Below the pieces are notes generated by a model that had not been told where the DNA came from, did no database searches, and saw only the letters and a list, made by a program, of their open reading frames with translations. Position numbers and translations under genes: made by a program. From contig CAZBGV010000001.1 of assembly GCA_964491485.1 (NCBI GenBank), forward strand, positions 41,420 through 105,419: 64,000 nt of DNA, read 5' to 3'. Source of the DNA: IDS-8 sp964491485 (GTDB lineage Bacteria; Pseudomonadota; Gammaproteobacteria; Steroidobacterales; Woeseiaceae). Below, piece by piece: positions 14,478 to 21,848 of this stretch (position 1 is the stretch's first letter; each line of letters opens with the position of its first letter).

Positions 14478-15130
14478 TCTGGAGCTGGTCCTATGCGCTC
14501 GAGGTGCTGCCGGAGATCCTCGACGCATTCGCCGTCACGCTCGAAGCGACGCTCGCGGGCTTCGCGCTCGCGGTCGTGCTCGGGCTGGTGCTCGCCGTCG
14601 CGCGCATGGCGCCGCTCGCGTGGCTGTCGCGCGGCGCTTTCTGGGTCGTCGAATTCGTGCGCTCGACGCCGCTCCTGATCCAGCTGTATTTCCTTTACTA
14701 CGTGCTCCCGGAATACGGGCTCACCCTGCCGCCGCTCGTCATCGGCATTCTCGCGCTCGGGCTGCATTACGCCTGCTACACGGCCGAGGTGTACCGCGCG
14801 GGCATCGAGGCCGTGCCGCGCGGGCAGTGGGAAGCGGCTCACGCCCTGAACCTCCCGCGCAGCGCCGTGTGGCTGCGCATCGTGCTGCCGCAGGCGATTC
14901 CCCCGACCCTGCCGGTGCTCGGCAATTACCTCATCGCGATGTTCAAGGACACGCCGCTGCTGGCCGCCATCACCGTCATGGAAATGCTGCAAACGGCGAA
15001 GCTCGTCGGCGCACAGTCATTCCGCTACCTCGAGCCGCTGACGATCACGGGCGCCGTGTTCCTGGTCGTGAGCCTCGCCGCCGCTGCCCTGTTCCGCTAC
15101 CTGGAGACTCGTCATGCCGCCCGTCGCTGA
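14474..15130 (+). CDS. ehuD: Ectoine/hydroxyectoine ABC transporter permease EhuD
   Basis: 218-residue permease of the same class as EhuC, starting MIWSWSYALEVLPEILDAF. The EAA loop is AVPRGQWEAAHALNLPRSAVWLRIVLPQ, and FKDTPLLAAITVMEMLQTAK is typical of EhuD. Overlaps ehuC by four bases and ehuA by 17 bases. A longer open frame upstream is a shadow of ehuB and ehuC. Confidence 0.92.
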   Translation: MIWSWSYALEVLPEILDAFAVTLEATLAGFALAVVLGLVLAVARMAPLAWLSRGAFWVVEFVRSTPLLIQLYFLYYVLPEYGLTLPPLVIGILALGLHYACYTAEVYRAGIEAVPRGQWEAAHALNLPRSAVWLRIVLPQAIPPTLPVLGNYLIAMFKDTPLLAAITVMEMLQTAKLVGAQSFRYLEPLTITGAVFLVVSLAAAALFRYLETRHAARR

Positions 15131-15881
15131 CCCGGTGCTGCAATTCACGGGAGTCGTCAAGCGCTTCGGCGCGCACACCGTGCTCGACGGCTTCGATTTC
15201 GCGCTCGGCGCGGGCGAGAAGGTCGCGCTGATCGGGCCCTCCGGCTCCGGCAAGTCGACGGTGCTGCGCATCGCGATGACCCTCGAGGACGTGCAGGCCG
15301 GCAGCGTGCGCGTGCACGGCGCCGACCTCTGGCGCGACGGCAGGCCCGCGCCGCCCGCGCGCACCCGCGAGCTCCGGGCGCATCTCGGCATGGTGTTCCA
15401 GCATTTCCACCTGTTCCCGCACCTTTCCGTGCTCGACAACCTCACGCTCGCGCCGCGACTCACCGGGAAGGCGCCGCCGGCGGCGGCGCGCGACACGGCG
15501 CTCGATCTCCTGGCACGGGTCGGCCTGGAGAGCAAGGCGAGCGCCTGGCCGGACCAGCTGTCCGGCGGCCAGAAGCAGCGGGTCGCGATCGCCCGCGCGC
15601 TCGCCATGCAACCGGACATCATGCTGTTCGACGAAGTCACCTCGGCCCTCGACCCGGAGATGGTGGGCGAAGTGCTGGACGTGCTGCGCGAGCTCGGCAG
15701 GACCACCGACATGAGCATGCTGCTCGTCACCCACGAGATGGATTTCGCCCGCCAGTTCGCCGACCGCGTGGCCTTCATGGACGGCGGCCGCATCGTCGAG
15801 CAGGCCGCGCCGGCACAGCTCTTCGACCGGCCGCGCGAGGAGCGCACGCAGCAGTTCCTGCAGCGCGTGCGCACGCGCTAG
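15114..15881 (+). CDS. ehuA: Ectoine/hydroxyectoine ABC transporter ATP-binding protein EhuA
   Basis: 255 residues; energises the EhuCD pore. Walker A GPSGSGKST, Q-loop VFQHFHLFPH, signature LSGGQKQRVAIARALA, Walker B IMLFDEVTSALDPE, switch His in LLVTHEMDFA. Start overlaps the end of ehuD. No ectoine degradation genes (eutD/eutE, doe) and no EnuR-type regulator are next to the operon, so uptake here may serve osmoprotection. That is inference. Confidence 0.93.
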   Translation: MPPVADPVLQFTGVVKRFGAHTVLDGFDFALGAGEKVALIGPSGSGKSTVLRIAMTLEDVQAGSVRVHGADLWRDGRPAPPARTRELRAHLGMVFQHFHLFPHLSVLDNLTLAPRLTGKAPPAAARDTALDLLARVGLESKASAWPDQLSGGQKQRVAIARALAMQPDIMLFDEVTSALDPEMVGEVLDVLRELGRTTDMSMLLVTHEMDFARQFADRVAFMDGGRIVEQAAPAQLFDRPREERTQQFLQRVRTR

Positions 15882-15897
15882 GGGCCCGCGCTCCGTA

Positions 15898-17529
15898 TCA
15901 GCGGAAGCGCTCTTCGAGCAGGTCGATTTCGTGCACCAGGCGGCCGGAATCGGCGTTCGAGAGCTGGCCCGCGCGGGCCAGCGCGAACAACGTCTCGCGC
16001 TCGGTCCTCAGGCCCGTCAGGCGGAGTTGCCGCTCGATCTCGTCGCACTTGCGGATGCGCTCCGCGTTCTGGTCCGGCGTGTGGCCCTCGATGCGGCGCC
16101 GGTAGACGTCCATCACCCGGCGCGCCGCCTGCGCGTACAGGTCCGCGTCCTCCTGGCCGCTCGCCATCTGGTGCAGGGCGGCTTCGACCGCCGGGATGGC
16201 CGCTCGCGCGGCGGCGATCCGGGCGCGCTCCACGCCGTCCGATTCCCCGTCGGACGGCGACGGCGCCAGCCCGTGGAGCAGCCGCGGCAGCAGGAGGCTC
16301 GATGCGAGCAGCGACGCGATGATCACGCCGGCGGCGAGGAAGACGGCCAGGTCGCGCGCCGGGAAAGGCGACCCGTCCGGAAGCACGAGCGGGAGCGTGA
16401 GGACGCCGGCGAGCGTGATGGCGCCGCGCACGCCGGCGAGCGACATGGCGGCGACGAGCCGGAAGGCCGGCTTCTCCGGGAGCTCTCCGTGCGCCGCTTT
16501 GTGCCGGCCGCTGATCCGCAGCGACACCCACACCCAGCCGAAGCGCAAGGCGGCGAGCGCGAGGTTGATTGCGATCACGTAAACGATGAGCCACCAGACC
16601 TCGCTCTTGTTGGTCGCGCGAACCGCGTCGGCCGCATCGGCGATGATCGCCGGGAACTGCTCGCCGAGCAGCACGAAGACGATGCCGTTCAGCGCGAAGT
16701 GCACGGTGTCCCATACCGCCCTGCGCTGCACCCGGGTGCCGGAACGCACGTTGCCGGAGAGCTCCACGAAGCTCATGGTGACGCCCGCGGCGACCGCCGC
16801 GAGGATGCCGGAGCCGCCGAGGTGCTCGGCGACCTCGTAAGCGAGGAACGGGATGAGCAGGCTCACCAGCACGTGCGAGCCGGATTCCTCGCCGAAGCGC
16901 CGGCTGATCCAGTGGGTGGCGCGCATGACACCGAGAGTGAGCGCGACACCGGTGAGCACGCCGATGAGGGCGAGCTGCAGGAACGCCAGCACGGCGGACG
17001 TCAGCGCGAACGAGCCCGTGACCGCCGCCGCCACGGCAAATCGAAAACAGACGAGACCCGAGGCGTCGTTCAGCAGCGATTCGCCCTCGAGCACGTGCAG
17101 GAAGCGTTTCGGCACCGGCGAGCGTGCCGTGATCGCCGAGACGGCGACCGGATCGGTCGGCGAGACGATCGCCGCGAGCGCGAACGCCACCGGGTACGGC
17201 ATCGCCGGGATCATCCAGTGAATGAAGAATCCGACGCCGATCACCGTGAGGAAAACGAGCCCCAGCGCGAGCTCCAGGATCATGGCCTTGTCCTGACGCA
17301 GCGCGGGGGTCGGTATCCGCCAGCCGTCCAGGAACAGGAGCGGCGGCAGCAGCAACAGGAAGAACACCTCGGGGTCGAGCGGGACTTCCTGGTCGCTGAC
17401 CGCGGCGATCGCGGCCCCGAACGCAATCTGCACGAGCGGAGTCGGTATCGCGCGCGGCAGCACGCGGACGATGATCGCGCTCGCGACCACCGCCGCGAGC
17501 ATGAACAGGACGATGCCTATGGCTCCCAC
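15898..17529 (-). CDS. CPA1 family Na+/H+ antiporter
   Basis: 543 residues, ten to twelve hydrophobic segments, then a hydrophilic helical C-terminal tail of ~130 residues. Family motifs: FFLLLLPPLLFLDGWRIP, the ion-site region ALAAIVSPTDPVAVSAI, and GESLLNDASGLVCFRFA. Exchanges Na+ (or K+) for protons at the inner membrane. Convergent with ehuA, separated by 16 bases; both relate to salt and osmotic balance, so a functional link is plausible but not shown. Starts at 17529 close to the Pho box of phoB on the other strand. Confidence 0.92.
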   Translation of the reverse strand: MGAIGIVLFMLAAVVASAIIVRVLPRAIPTPLVQIAFGAAIAAVSDQEVPLDPEVFFLLLLPPLLFLDGWRIPTPALRQDKAMILELALGLVFLTVIGVGFFIHWMIPAMPYPVAFALAAIVSPTDPVAVSAITARSPVPKRFLHVLEGESLLNDASGLVCFRFAVAAAVTGSFALTSAVLAFLQLALIGVLTGVALTLGVMRATHWISRRFGEESGSHVLVSLLIPFLAYEVAEHLGGSGILAAVAAGVTMSFVELSGNVRSGTRVQRRAVWDTVHFALNGIVFVLLGEQFPAIIADAADAVRATNKSEVWWLIVYVIAINLALAALRFGWVWVSLRISGRHKAAHGELPEKPAFRLVAAMSLAGVRGAITLAGVLTLPLVLPDGSPFPARDLAVFLAAGVIIASLLASSLLLPRLLHGLAPSPSDGESDGVERARIAAARAAIPAVEAALHQMASGQEDADLYAQAARRVMDVYRRRIEGHTPDQNAERIRKCDEIERQLRLTGLRTERETLFALARAGQLSNADSGRLVHEIDLLEERFR

Positions 17530-17627
17530 GGGCGGATGAGTTCTTCTGGTTCCCCCGCGCGTAAGTTATCACGGCGCCGCCGCCGCGCGGGCGGCAATCT
17601 CCGTGGGCGCTGCCGGCTGCCGGAGGG

Positions 17628-17648
17628 CTGTCATGGATATGTCATAAT
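17628..17648 (+). promoter_or_regulatory. Pho box upstream of phoB
   Basis: CTGTCATGGATATGTCATAAT holds two PhoB half-sites (TGTCAT) repeated at 11-base spacing, matching the consensus CTGTCAT-N4-CTGTCAT. It is 80 bases before the phoB start and indicates autoregulation. Confidence 0.8.
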
Positions 17649-17727
17649 CGAATGCTGTAATTTCGCGCGCGATGCAGCTGACACCCGGAGTCCAGGTGCG
17701 CTCCTCGAGCGGGCGAAGGGGCGGACC

Positions 17728-18423
17728 GTGACCGAAAGATCCGTGCTGGTCGTCGAGGACGAGGACGCCATCCGCGAGATGATCGTCTTCAACCTGCGCC
17801 GCGCCGGCTTCGAGGTCCGCGAGGCCTCCCACAGCCGCGCCGCCCGCGCGGCGATCGCCGACCGCGTGCCGGACCTGATCCTGCTCGACTGGATGCTGCC
17901 CGACCTGAGCGGCCTCGAGCTCGCTCGCGCGCTGAAGCGCGAGCCGGAGACACGCGACATTCCGATTATCATGCTCACGGCGCGGACCGCCGAGGACGAC
18001 AAGGTCCGGGGACTCGAGGGCGGCGCCGACGATTACGTCACGAAGCCGTTCAGCTCGCGCGAGCTCGTCGCCCGCATCCACGCCGTGCTGCGGCGCGCGC
18101 ATCCCGAGGGCGCGGAGGAGCGCCTCGAGGGGGGCAGGCTCGTGCTGAACACCGCCAGTCACCGGGTGACGGCCGGCGGGGACGACGTCTCGCTCGGCCC
18201 GATCGAGTTCCGGCTGCTGCGTTTCCTGATGGCCCGCCCGGATCGTGTGTTCAGCCGTGCTCAGCTTCTTGATCGCGTCTGGGGCGGAAACGTCTACGTC
18301 GAGGAACGCACGGTCGACGTGCACATCCGCCGGCTGCGCAAGGCCCTGGAGCCGAGCGGCACCGACGCTTACGTGCAGACCGTCCGCGGCGCGGGCTATC
18401 GTTTCTCGCCGCCGCCCGACTGA
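17728..18423 (+). CDS. phoB: Phosphate regulon response regulator PhoB
   Basis: 231 residues. Receiver domain with acidic pocket (VVEDEDAIRE), phospho-acceptor Asp in LLDWMLPD (about residue 54), Thr in MLTARTA and Lys in YVTKPFS. The C-terminal winged helix ends HIRRLRKALEPSGTDAYVQTVRGAGYRF. GTG start gives the usual PhoB length. Activated by PhoR, it switches on the downstream pst genes; three candidate Pho boxes lie in this locus. Confidence 0.94.
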   Translation: MTERSVLVVEDEDAIREMIVFNLRRAGFEVREASHSRAARAAIADRVPDLILLDWMLPDLSGLELARALKREPETRDIPIIMLTARTAEDDKVRGLEGGADDYVTKPFSSRELVARIHAVLRRAHPEGAEERLEGGRLVLNTASHRVTAGGDDVSLGPIEFRLLRFLMARPDRVFSRAQLLDRVWGGNVYVEERTVDVHIRRLRKALEPSGTDAYVQTVRGAGYRFSPPPD

Positions 18424-18424
18424 C

Positions 18425-19732
18425 ATGCGCGCCGCCTGGCACCGTAAGCTCGTGCGGGCCGCGGCGTGGCTCGTCGCAGCCGTCGTCGTGGGTGCGCTGC
18501 TGCAGCGCACGCTCCTCGTGCTCCTGCTCGCCGCCGTTGCGTACGCCGGGTGGCATTCGTACTGGCTGTTTCGCATGCACGACTGGCTCACTCACCGCCG
18601 CCGCGAGCCGCCGCCGGAAGCACCGGGCATCTGGCGGGAGATCTTCCAGCTGCTTTATCGCCGCCACCGCCGCAACCAGAAGCGCAAGAAGCGCATCGAG
18701 CGCCTGCTGCGCGCCTTCCGCGAGTCCACGAACGCCATGCCCGATGGCACGGTCGTGCTCAATGCCGAGTCGCAGATCCGCTGGTTCAACGAGGCCGCCG
18801 CGCAGCTGCTCGGGCTCACGCGGGCGCCGGATACCGGCCAGCACATCGGCAACCTCGTTCGCCACCCCGCCTTTCTCCGCTACCTGGCCGCCGGGGATTT
18901 TCGCGAGTCCGTCGAGATTCCCTCACCGGCCGACACGGACGTTCGGGTGAGCATCAGGGTCGTGCCGTACGGCGACGGCGAGCGCCTGCTGCTCGCGCGC
19001 GATGTCACGCGGCTGCACCGGCTCGAGGAGATGCGGCGCGAATTCGTTGCCAATGCCTCGCACGAGCTGCGCTCGCCGCTGACGGTCATCGCGGGATACC
19101 TGGACGTCCTGGACGAAGCTATGGCGGACGGCGAGCACCTGCGGAGCGAGTGGGAAAAGCCGGTTCGCGAGATGCGCACCCAGGCGGAACGCATGTCCGC
19201 CACCATCACGGACCTGCTCGAGCTGTCCCGGCTCGAGACGGCGGCACCTGCCGGCGAGGACCGGGAAATCCATGTGCAGAGCCTGCTCGCGAGAATTCGC
19301 GACGAGGCTCTCGCCCTCGGCAAGGGTCCGCGCGACGTCGTTCTCGACTGCCGCACCGACGCACGCCTGTTCGGGGTGGAAAGCGAGATCTACAGCGCGG
19401 TGTCGAACCTGGTTGCGAACGCCATGCGCTACACGCCACGCGACGGCTGCGTCCGGCTGGGCTGGTACCTGCGCGGCGACCAGCCGTGCCTTTCCGTCAG
19501 CGATACCGGCATCGGCATCCCGAAAGAGCACCTGCCGCGCCTCACGGAAAGGTTCTATCGTGTCGATCCCTCCCGCGGACGTTCGACCGGCGGTACCGGT
19601 CTCGGCCTCGCCATCGTGAAGCACGTGCTGCAGCGGCATGGCGGGCACCTGGAGATCGAAAGCACGCCCGGCGAAGGCAGCGAGTTCACGTGCGTCTTCC
19701 CGGCGCAGCGGGCCATTCCGGCAGCGGCGTAA
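18425..19732 (+). CDS. phoR: Phosphate regulon sensor histidine kinase PhoR
   Basis: 435 residues. Two close membrane segments at about 12-49 with almost no periplasmic loop, a charged linker, a PAS domain (about 95-190, ESTNAMPDGTVVLNAESQIRW), the HisKA box NASHELRSPLTVIAGYLDVL (His about 212), and a HATPase with NLVANAMRYTP, DTGIGIP and GGTGLGLAIVKH. This is the standard PhoR layout. Begins two bases after the phoB stop. Confidence 0.94.
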   Translation: MRAAWHRKLVRAAAWLVAAVVVGALLQRTLLVLLLAAVAYAGWHSYWLFRMHDWLTHRRREPPPEAPGIWREIFQLLYRRHRRNQKRKKRIERLLRAFRESTNAMPDGTVVLNAESQIRWFNEAAAQLLGLTRAPDTGQHIGNLVRHPAFLRYLAAGDFRESVEIPSPADTDVRVSIRVVPYGDGERLLLARDVTRLHRLEEMRREFVANASHELRSPLTVIAGYLDVLDEAMADGEHLRSEWEKPVREMRTQAERMSATITDLLELSRLETAAPAGEDREIHVQSLLARIRDEALALGKGPRDVVLDCRTDARLFGVESEIYSAVSNLVANAMRYTPRDGCVRLGWYLRGDQPCLSVSDTGIGIPKEHLPRLTERFYRVDPSRGRSTGGTGLGLAIVKHVLQRHGGHLEIESTPGEGSEFTCVFPAQRAIPAAA

Positions 19733-19738
19733 TCGCAA

Positions 19739-19780
19739 CCGTCATCTTCGCGTCAACTGCGCTTCATCGAAACGTCATGT
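19739..19780 (+). promoter_or_regulatory. Tandem Pho boxes (four 11-base repeats) upstream of pstS
   Basis: TCAT, TCAA, TCAT and TCAT occur at 19742, 19753, 19764 and 19775, exactly 11 bases apart. That is two adjacent PhoB dimer sites. The last repeat ends 48 bases before the pstS start. Confidence 0.75.
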
Positions 19781-19826
19781 GCGCATGGAGAATGACGGGC
19801 TCCGAAATCAGCGCAGGAAAGATGCA

Positions 19827-20801
19827 ATGCAACTGAAACACATCGCCCTCGCCGCGCTCCTCGCGGCGGCTGCACTGGCCGGCGGCGCGGCGTCCGCACA
19901 GGCGACGGTCGACCCCGACCTGCCCGAGTACCGGAAAGCGAGCGGCGTCTCGGGCAACCTGTCCTCGGTCGGATCGGACACGCTCGCGAACCTGATGACG
20001 CTGTGGGCCGAGGATTACAAGCGCCTCTATCCGAACGTGAACATCCAGGTGCAGGCGGCCGGCTCTTCCACGGCGCCGCCGGCGCTCGCGGAGGGCACGG
20101 CCAATCTCGGTCCGATGAGCCGGCCGATGAAGGACGGCGAGATCCAGGCATTCGAGCAGAAGCACGGGTATCCGCCGCTCGAGATCCCGGTCGCGATCGA
20201 CGCCCTCGCCGTGTTCGTGAACAAGGACAATCCGATCGCGGGTCTCACGCTGGCGCAGGTGGACGCGATCTTCTCCTCGACGCGCAGGTGCGGCCATCCG
20301 GAGAACGTCACGCGCTGGGGGCAGCTCGGGCTCACGGGCGCGTGGGCATCGCGCAGCATCCAGCTGTACGGGCGCAACTCCGTATCCGGCACCTACGGGT
20401 ATTTCAAGGAGAACGCGCTCTGCGACGGGGATTTCAAGAGCTCGGTCAACGAGCAGCCGGGCTCGGCCTCGGTCGTGCAGGCGATCAGCTCGTCCCTGAA
20501 CGGCATTGGATATTCCGGCATCGGGTATGTGACGTCCGGGGTGCGCGCCGTGCCGCTGGCAAGGAAAGCAGGCGCCGAGCCGGTCGCGGCCGCGCCGGAA
20601 AACGCCGTGAGCGGCGAGTATCCGCTCGGCCGGTTCCTGTACATCTACGTGAACAAGCATCCCAACGAGCCGCTCGACCCGCTCGTGCACGAATTCCTGA
20701 AAATGGTGCTGTCGCGCCAGGGCCAGGAGGCCGTCGTCAAGGACGGCTACATCCCGCTGCCGGCGCAGGTCGCCGAGCGCTTCCTTGCCGAAATCCAGTG
20801 A
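19827..20801 (+). CDS. pstS: Phosphate ABC transporter substrate-binding protein PstS
   Basis: 324 residues with signal peptide (IALAALLAAAALAGGAASAQA). Phosphate-site motifs: SSVGSDTLANLMTLW, QAAGSSTAPPALAEG, and YGRNSVSGTYGYFKE. Two cysteines (RRCGHPE, ALCDGDF) may pair. Start fixed at 19827 by AGGAAAG. Belongs to the longer PstS type that accompanies the fused PstC seen downstream. Confidence 0.93.
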   Translation: MQLKHIALAALLAAAALAGGAASAQATVDPDLPEYRKASGVSGNLSSVGSDTLANLMTLWAEDYKRLYPNVNIQVQAAGSSTAPPALAEGTANLGPMSRPMKDGEIQAFEQKHGYPPLEIPVAIDALAVFVNKDNPIAGLTLAQVDAIFSSTRRCGHPENVTRWGQLGLTGAWASRSIQLYGRNSVSGTYGYFKENALCDGDFKSSVNEQPGSASVVQAISSSLNGIGYSGIGYVTSGVRAVPLARKAGAEPVAAAPENAVSGEYPLGRFLYIYVNKHPNEPLDPLVHEFLKMVLSRQGQEAVVKDGYIPLPAQVAERFLAEIQ

Positions 20802-20812
20802 AGGAGAAGCCA

Positions 20813-21775
20813 GTGAAACGGACTTTCGGCATGCGGTTGCTTCGTCTCGTTGTGCCGCTCGTGCTGGCGGGCGGCCCCGCCGCTGCGGAGGTCGACGTGT
20901 ACGGAAAGCTCAACGTGACGTTGCAGAATGCGGATGAAGCCGCCGGCGAGCAAGTGGAGCTCCGGAGCAATGCCTCCCGGGTCGGCGTGCAGGGCGAGAT
21001 GGAGCTCGACGGCGGACTGAAAGCCGTCTACCAGCTCGAATGGGAGGTGGACCCGGACGGCAAGGGCGGCGACGACAATATCTCCGCGCGCAACCAGTTC
21101 GTCGGGCTCGAGGGCGCGTTCGGCACCGTCAGGGCCGGGCGGCACGATACGGCGCTGAAAGAGGCGCAGGGCGACTTCGACCTGTTCAACGATCTCGAGG
21201 GCGACATCAAGCACACGTTCAACGGCGAGAACCGGCTGAAAGACTACATCGGCTACAGGACGCCCGCTCTCCTGGACGCGTTCAGCGCGACGGTCAACTT
21301 CTTCCCCGGAGAGGACCCGACGAACGGCGGCGACGGGGTCGCGGACGGGGTCTCGGTGTCCCTCGCGTGGGAGGCGGACACGCTCTACGCGGCGGTGGCC
21401 CGGGATCGCGACCTGGACGGCGCCGGGGTCGACACCACGCGACTGGCCGGTGGGTATACGGCAGGGCCCGCGCAAATCATGCTGCTCTACCAGCGTACCG
21501 ATACCGGTACGGCCCACGAAGACGGGTTTGGCTTCTCGGTCGCGTACACTTTCGGGAGGAACACCGCGAAGCTGCAGTATCTCGACGCCGACATCTGGCG
21601 GACCGACAGGCAGGCGGATCCGCTGGAAAACCTGCTCGCATCGCAGCTCTCAGTCGGTCTCGACCGTGAGCTCGGCAAGGACACGAAGCTGTTCGGCTTC
21701 TACACCAGCGGCAACATCGGCGGCACGAACGAGAGCAACGATTACCTCGCAATCGGCCTCGAGCACAAGTTCTGA
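20813..21775 (+). CDS. General Gram-negative porin within the pst operon
   Basis: 320 residues: signal peptide (LLRLVVPLVLAGGPAAA), then a beta-barrel beginning EVDVYGKLNVTLQNADE with alternating strands, an acidic loop region (PTNGGDGVADGV), and the terminal strand IGLEHKF ending in Phe, the BAM-recognition mark. Matches the Porin_4/OmpC-like group rather than OprP. GTG start at 20813 with AAGGAGA; only 11 bases after pstS, so it should be induced by phosphate starvation and may carry phosphate across the outer membrane (inference). Confidence 0.88.
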   Translation: MKRTFGMRLLRLVVPLVLAGGPAAAEVDVYGKLNVTLQNADEAAGEQVELRSNASRVGVQGEMELDGGLKAVYQLEWEVDPDGKGGDDNISARNQFVGLEGAFGTVRAGRHDTALKEAQGDFDLFNDLEGDIKHTFNGENRLKDYIGYRTPALLDAFSATVNFFPGEDPTNGGDGVADGVSVSLAWEADTLYAAVARDRDLDGAGVDTTRLAGGYTAGPAQIMLLYQRTDTGTAHEDGFGFSVAYTFGRNTAKLQYLDADIWRTDRQADPLENLLASQLSVGLDRELGKDTKLFGFYTSGNIGGTNESNDYLAIGLEHKF

Positions 21776-21808
21776 TCCCGCAGGAGCGCGGCGCCCGCAG
21801 GCCGGGAT

Positions 21809-21829
21809 TTGTCACGAAACTGCAACATC
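21809..21829 (+). promoter_or_regulatory. Possible degenerate Pho box upstream of pstC
   Basis: TTGTCACGAAACTGCAACAT has GTCAC and GCAAC 11 bases apart. The match is weak but lies 20-40 bases before the pstC start. Confidence 0.35.
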
Positions 21830-21848
21830 GCGTCCCTATCCTCCTCGC

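Noticed and set aside
12780..14528. 582-residue open frame antisense to the ehu genes
   Set aside because: Shadow of the high-GC codon bias of ehuB and ehuC; no family motifs.
15931..17727. Long extension upstream of PhoB as a fused protein
   Set aside because: The sequence is the antisense of the Na+/H+ antiporter, and the PhoB domain starts at the GTG 17728 behind a Pho box.
20813..21775. OprP-type phosphate-selective porin
   Set aside because: Its strands and N-terminus (VDVYGKLNVTL) fit the general porin family; the OprP-like one is at 33758.
21780..21808. Another half-REP behind the pst porin (GCAGGAGCGCGG...)
   Set aside because: Only the first bases resemble the REP arm and no inverted partner was found.
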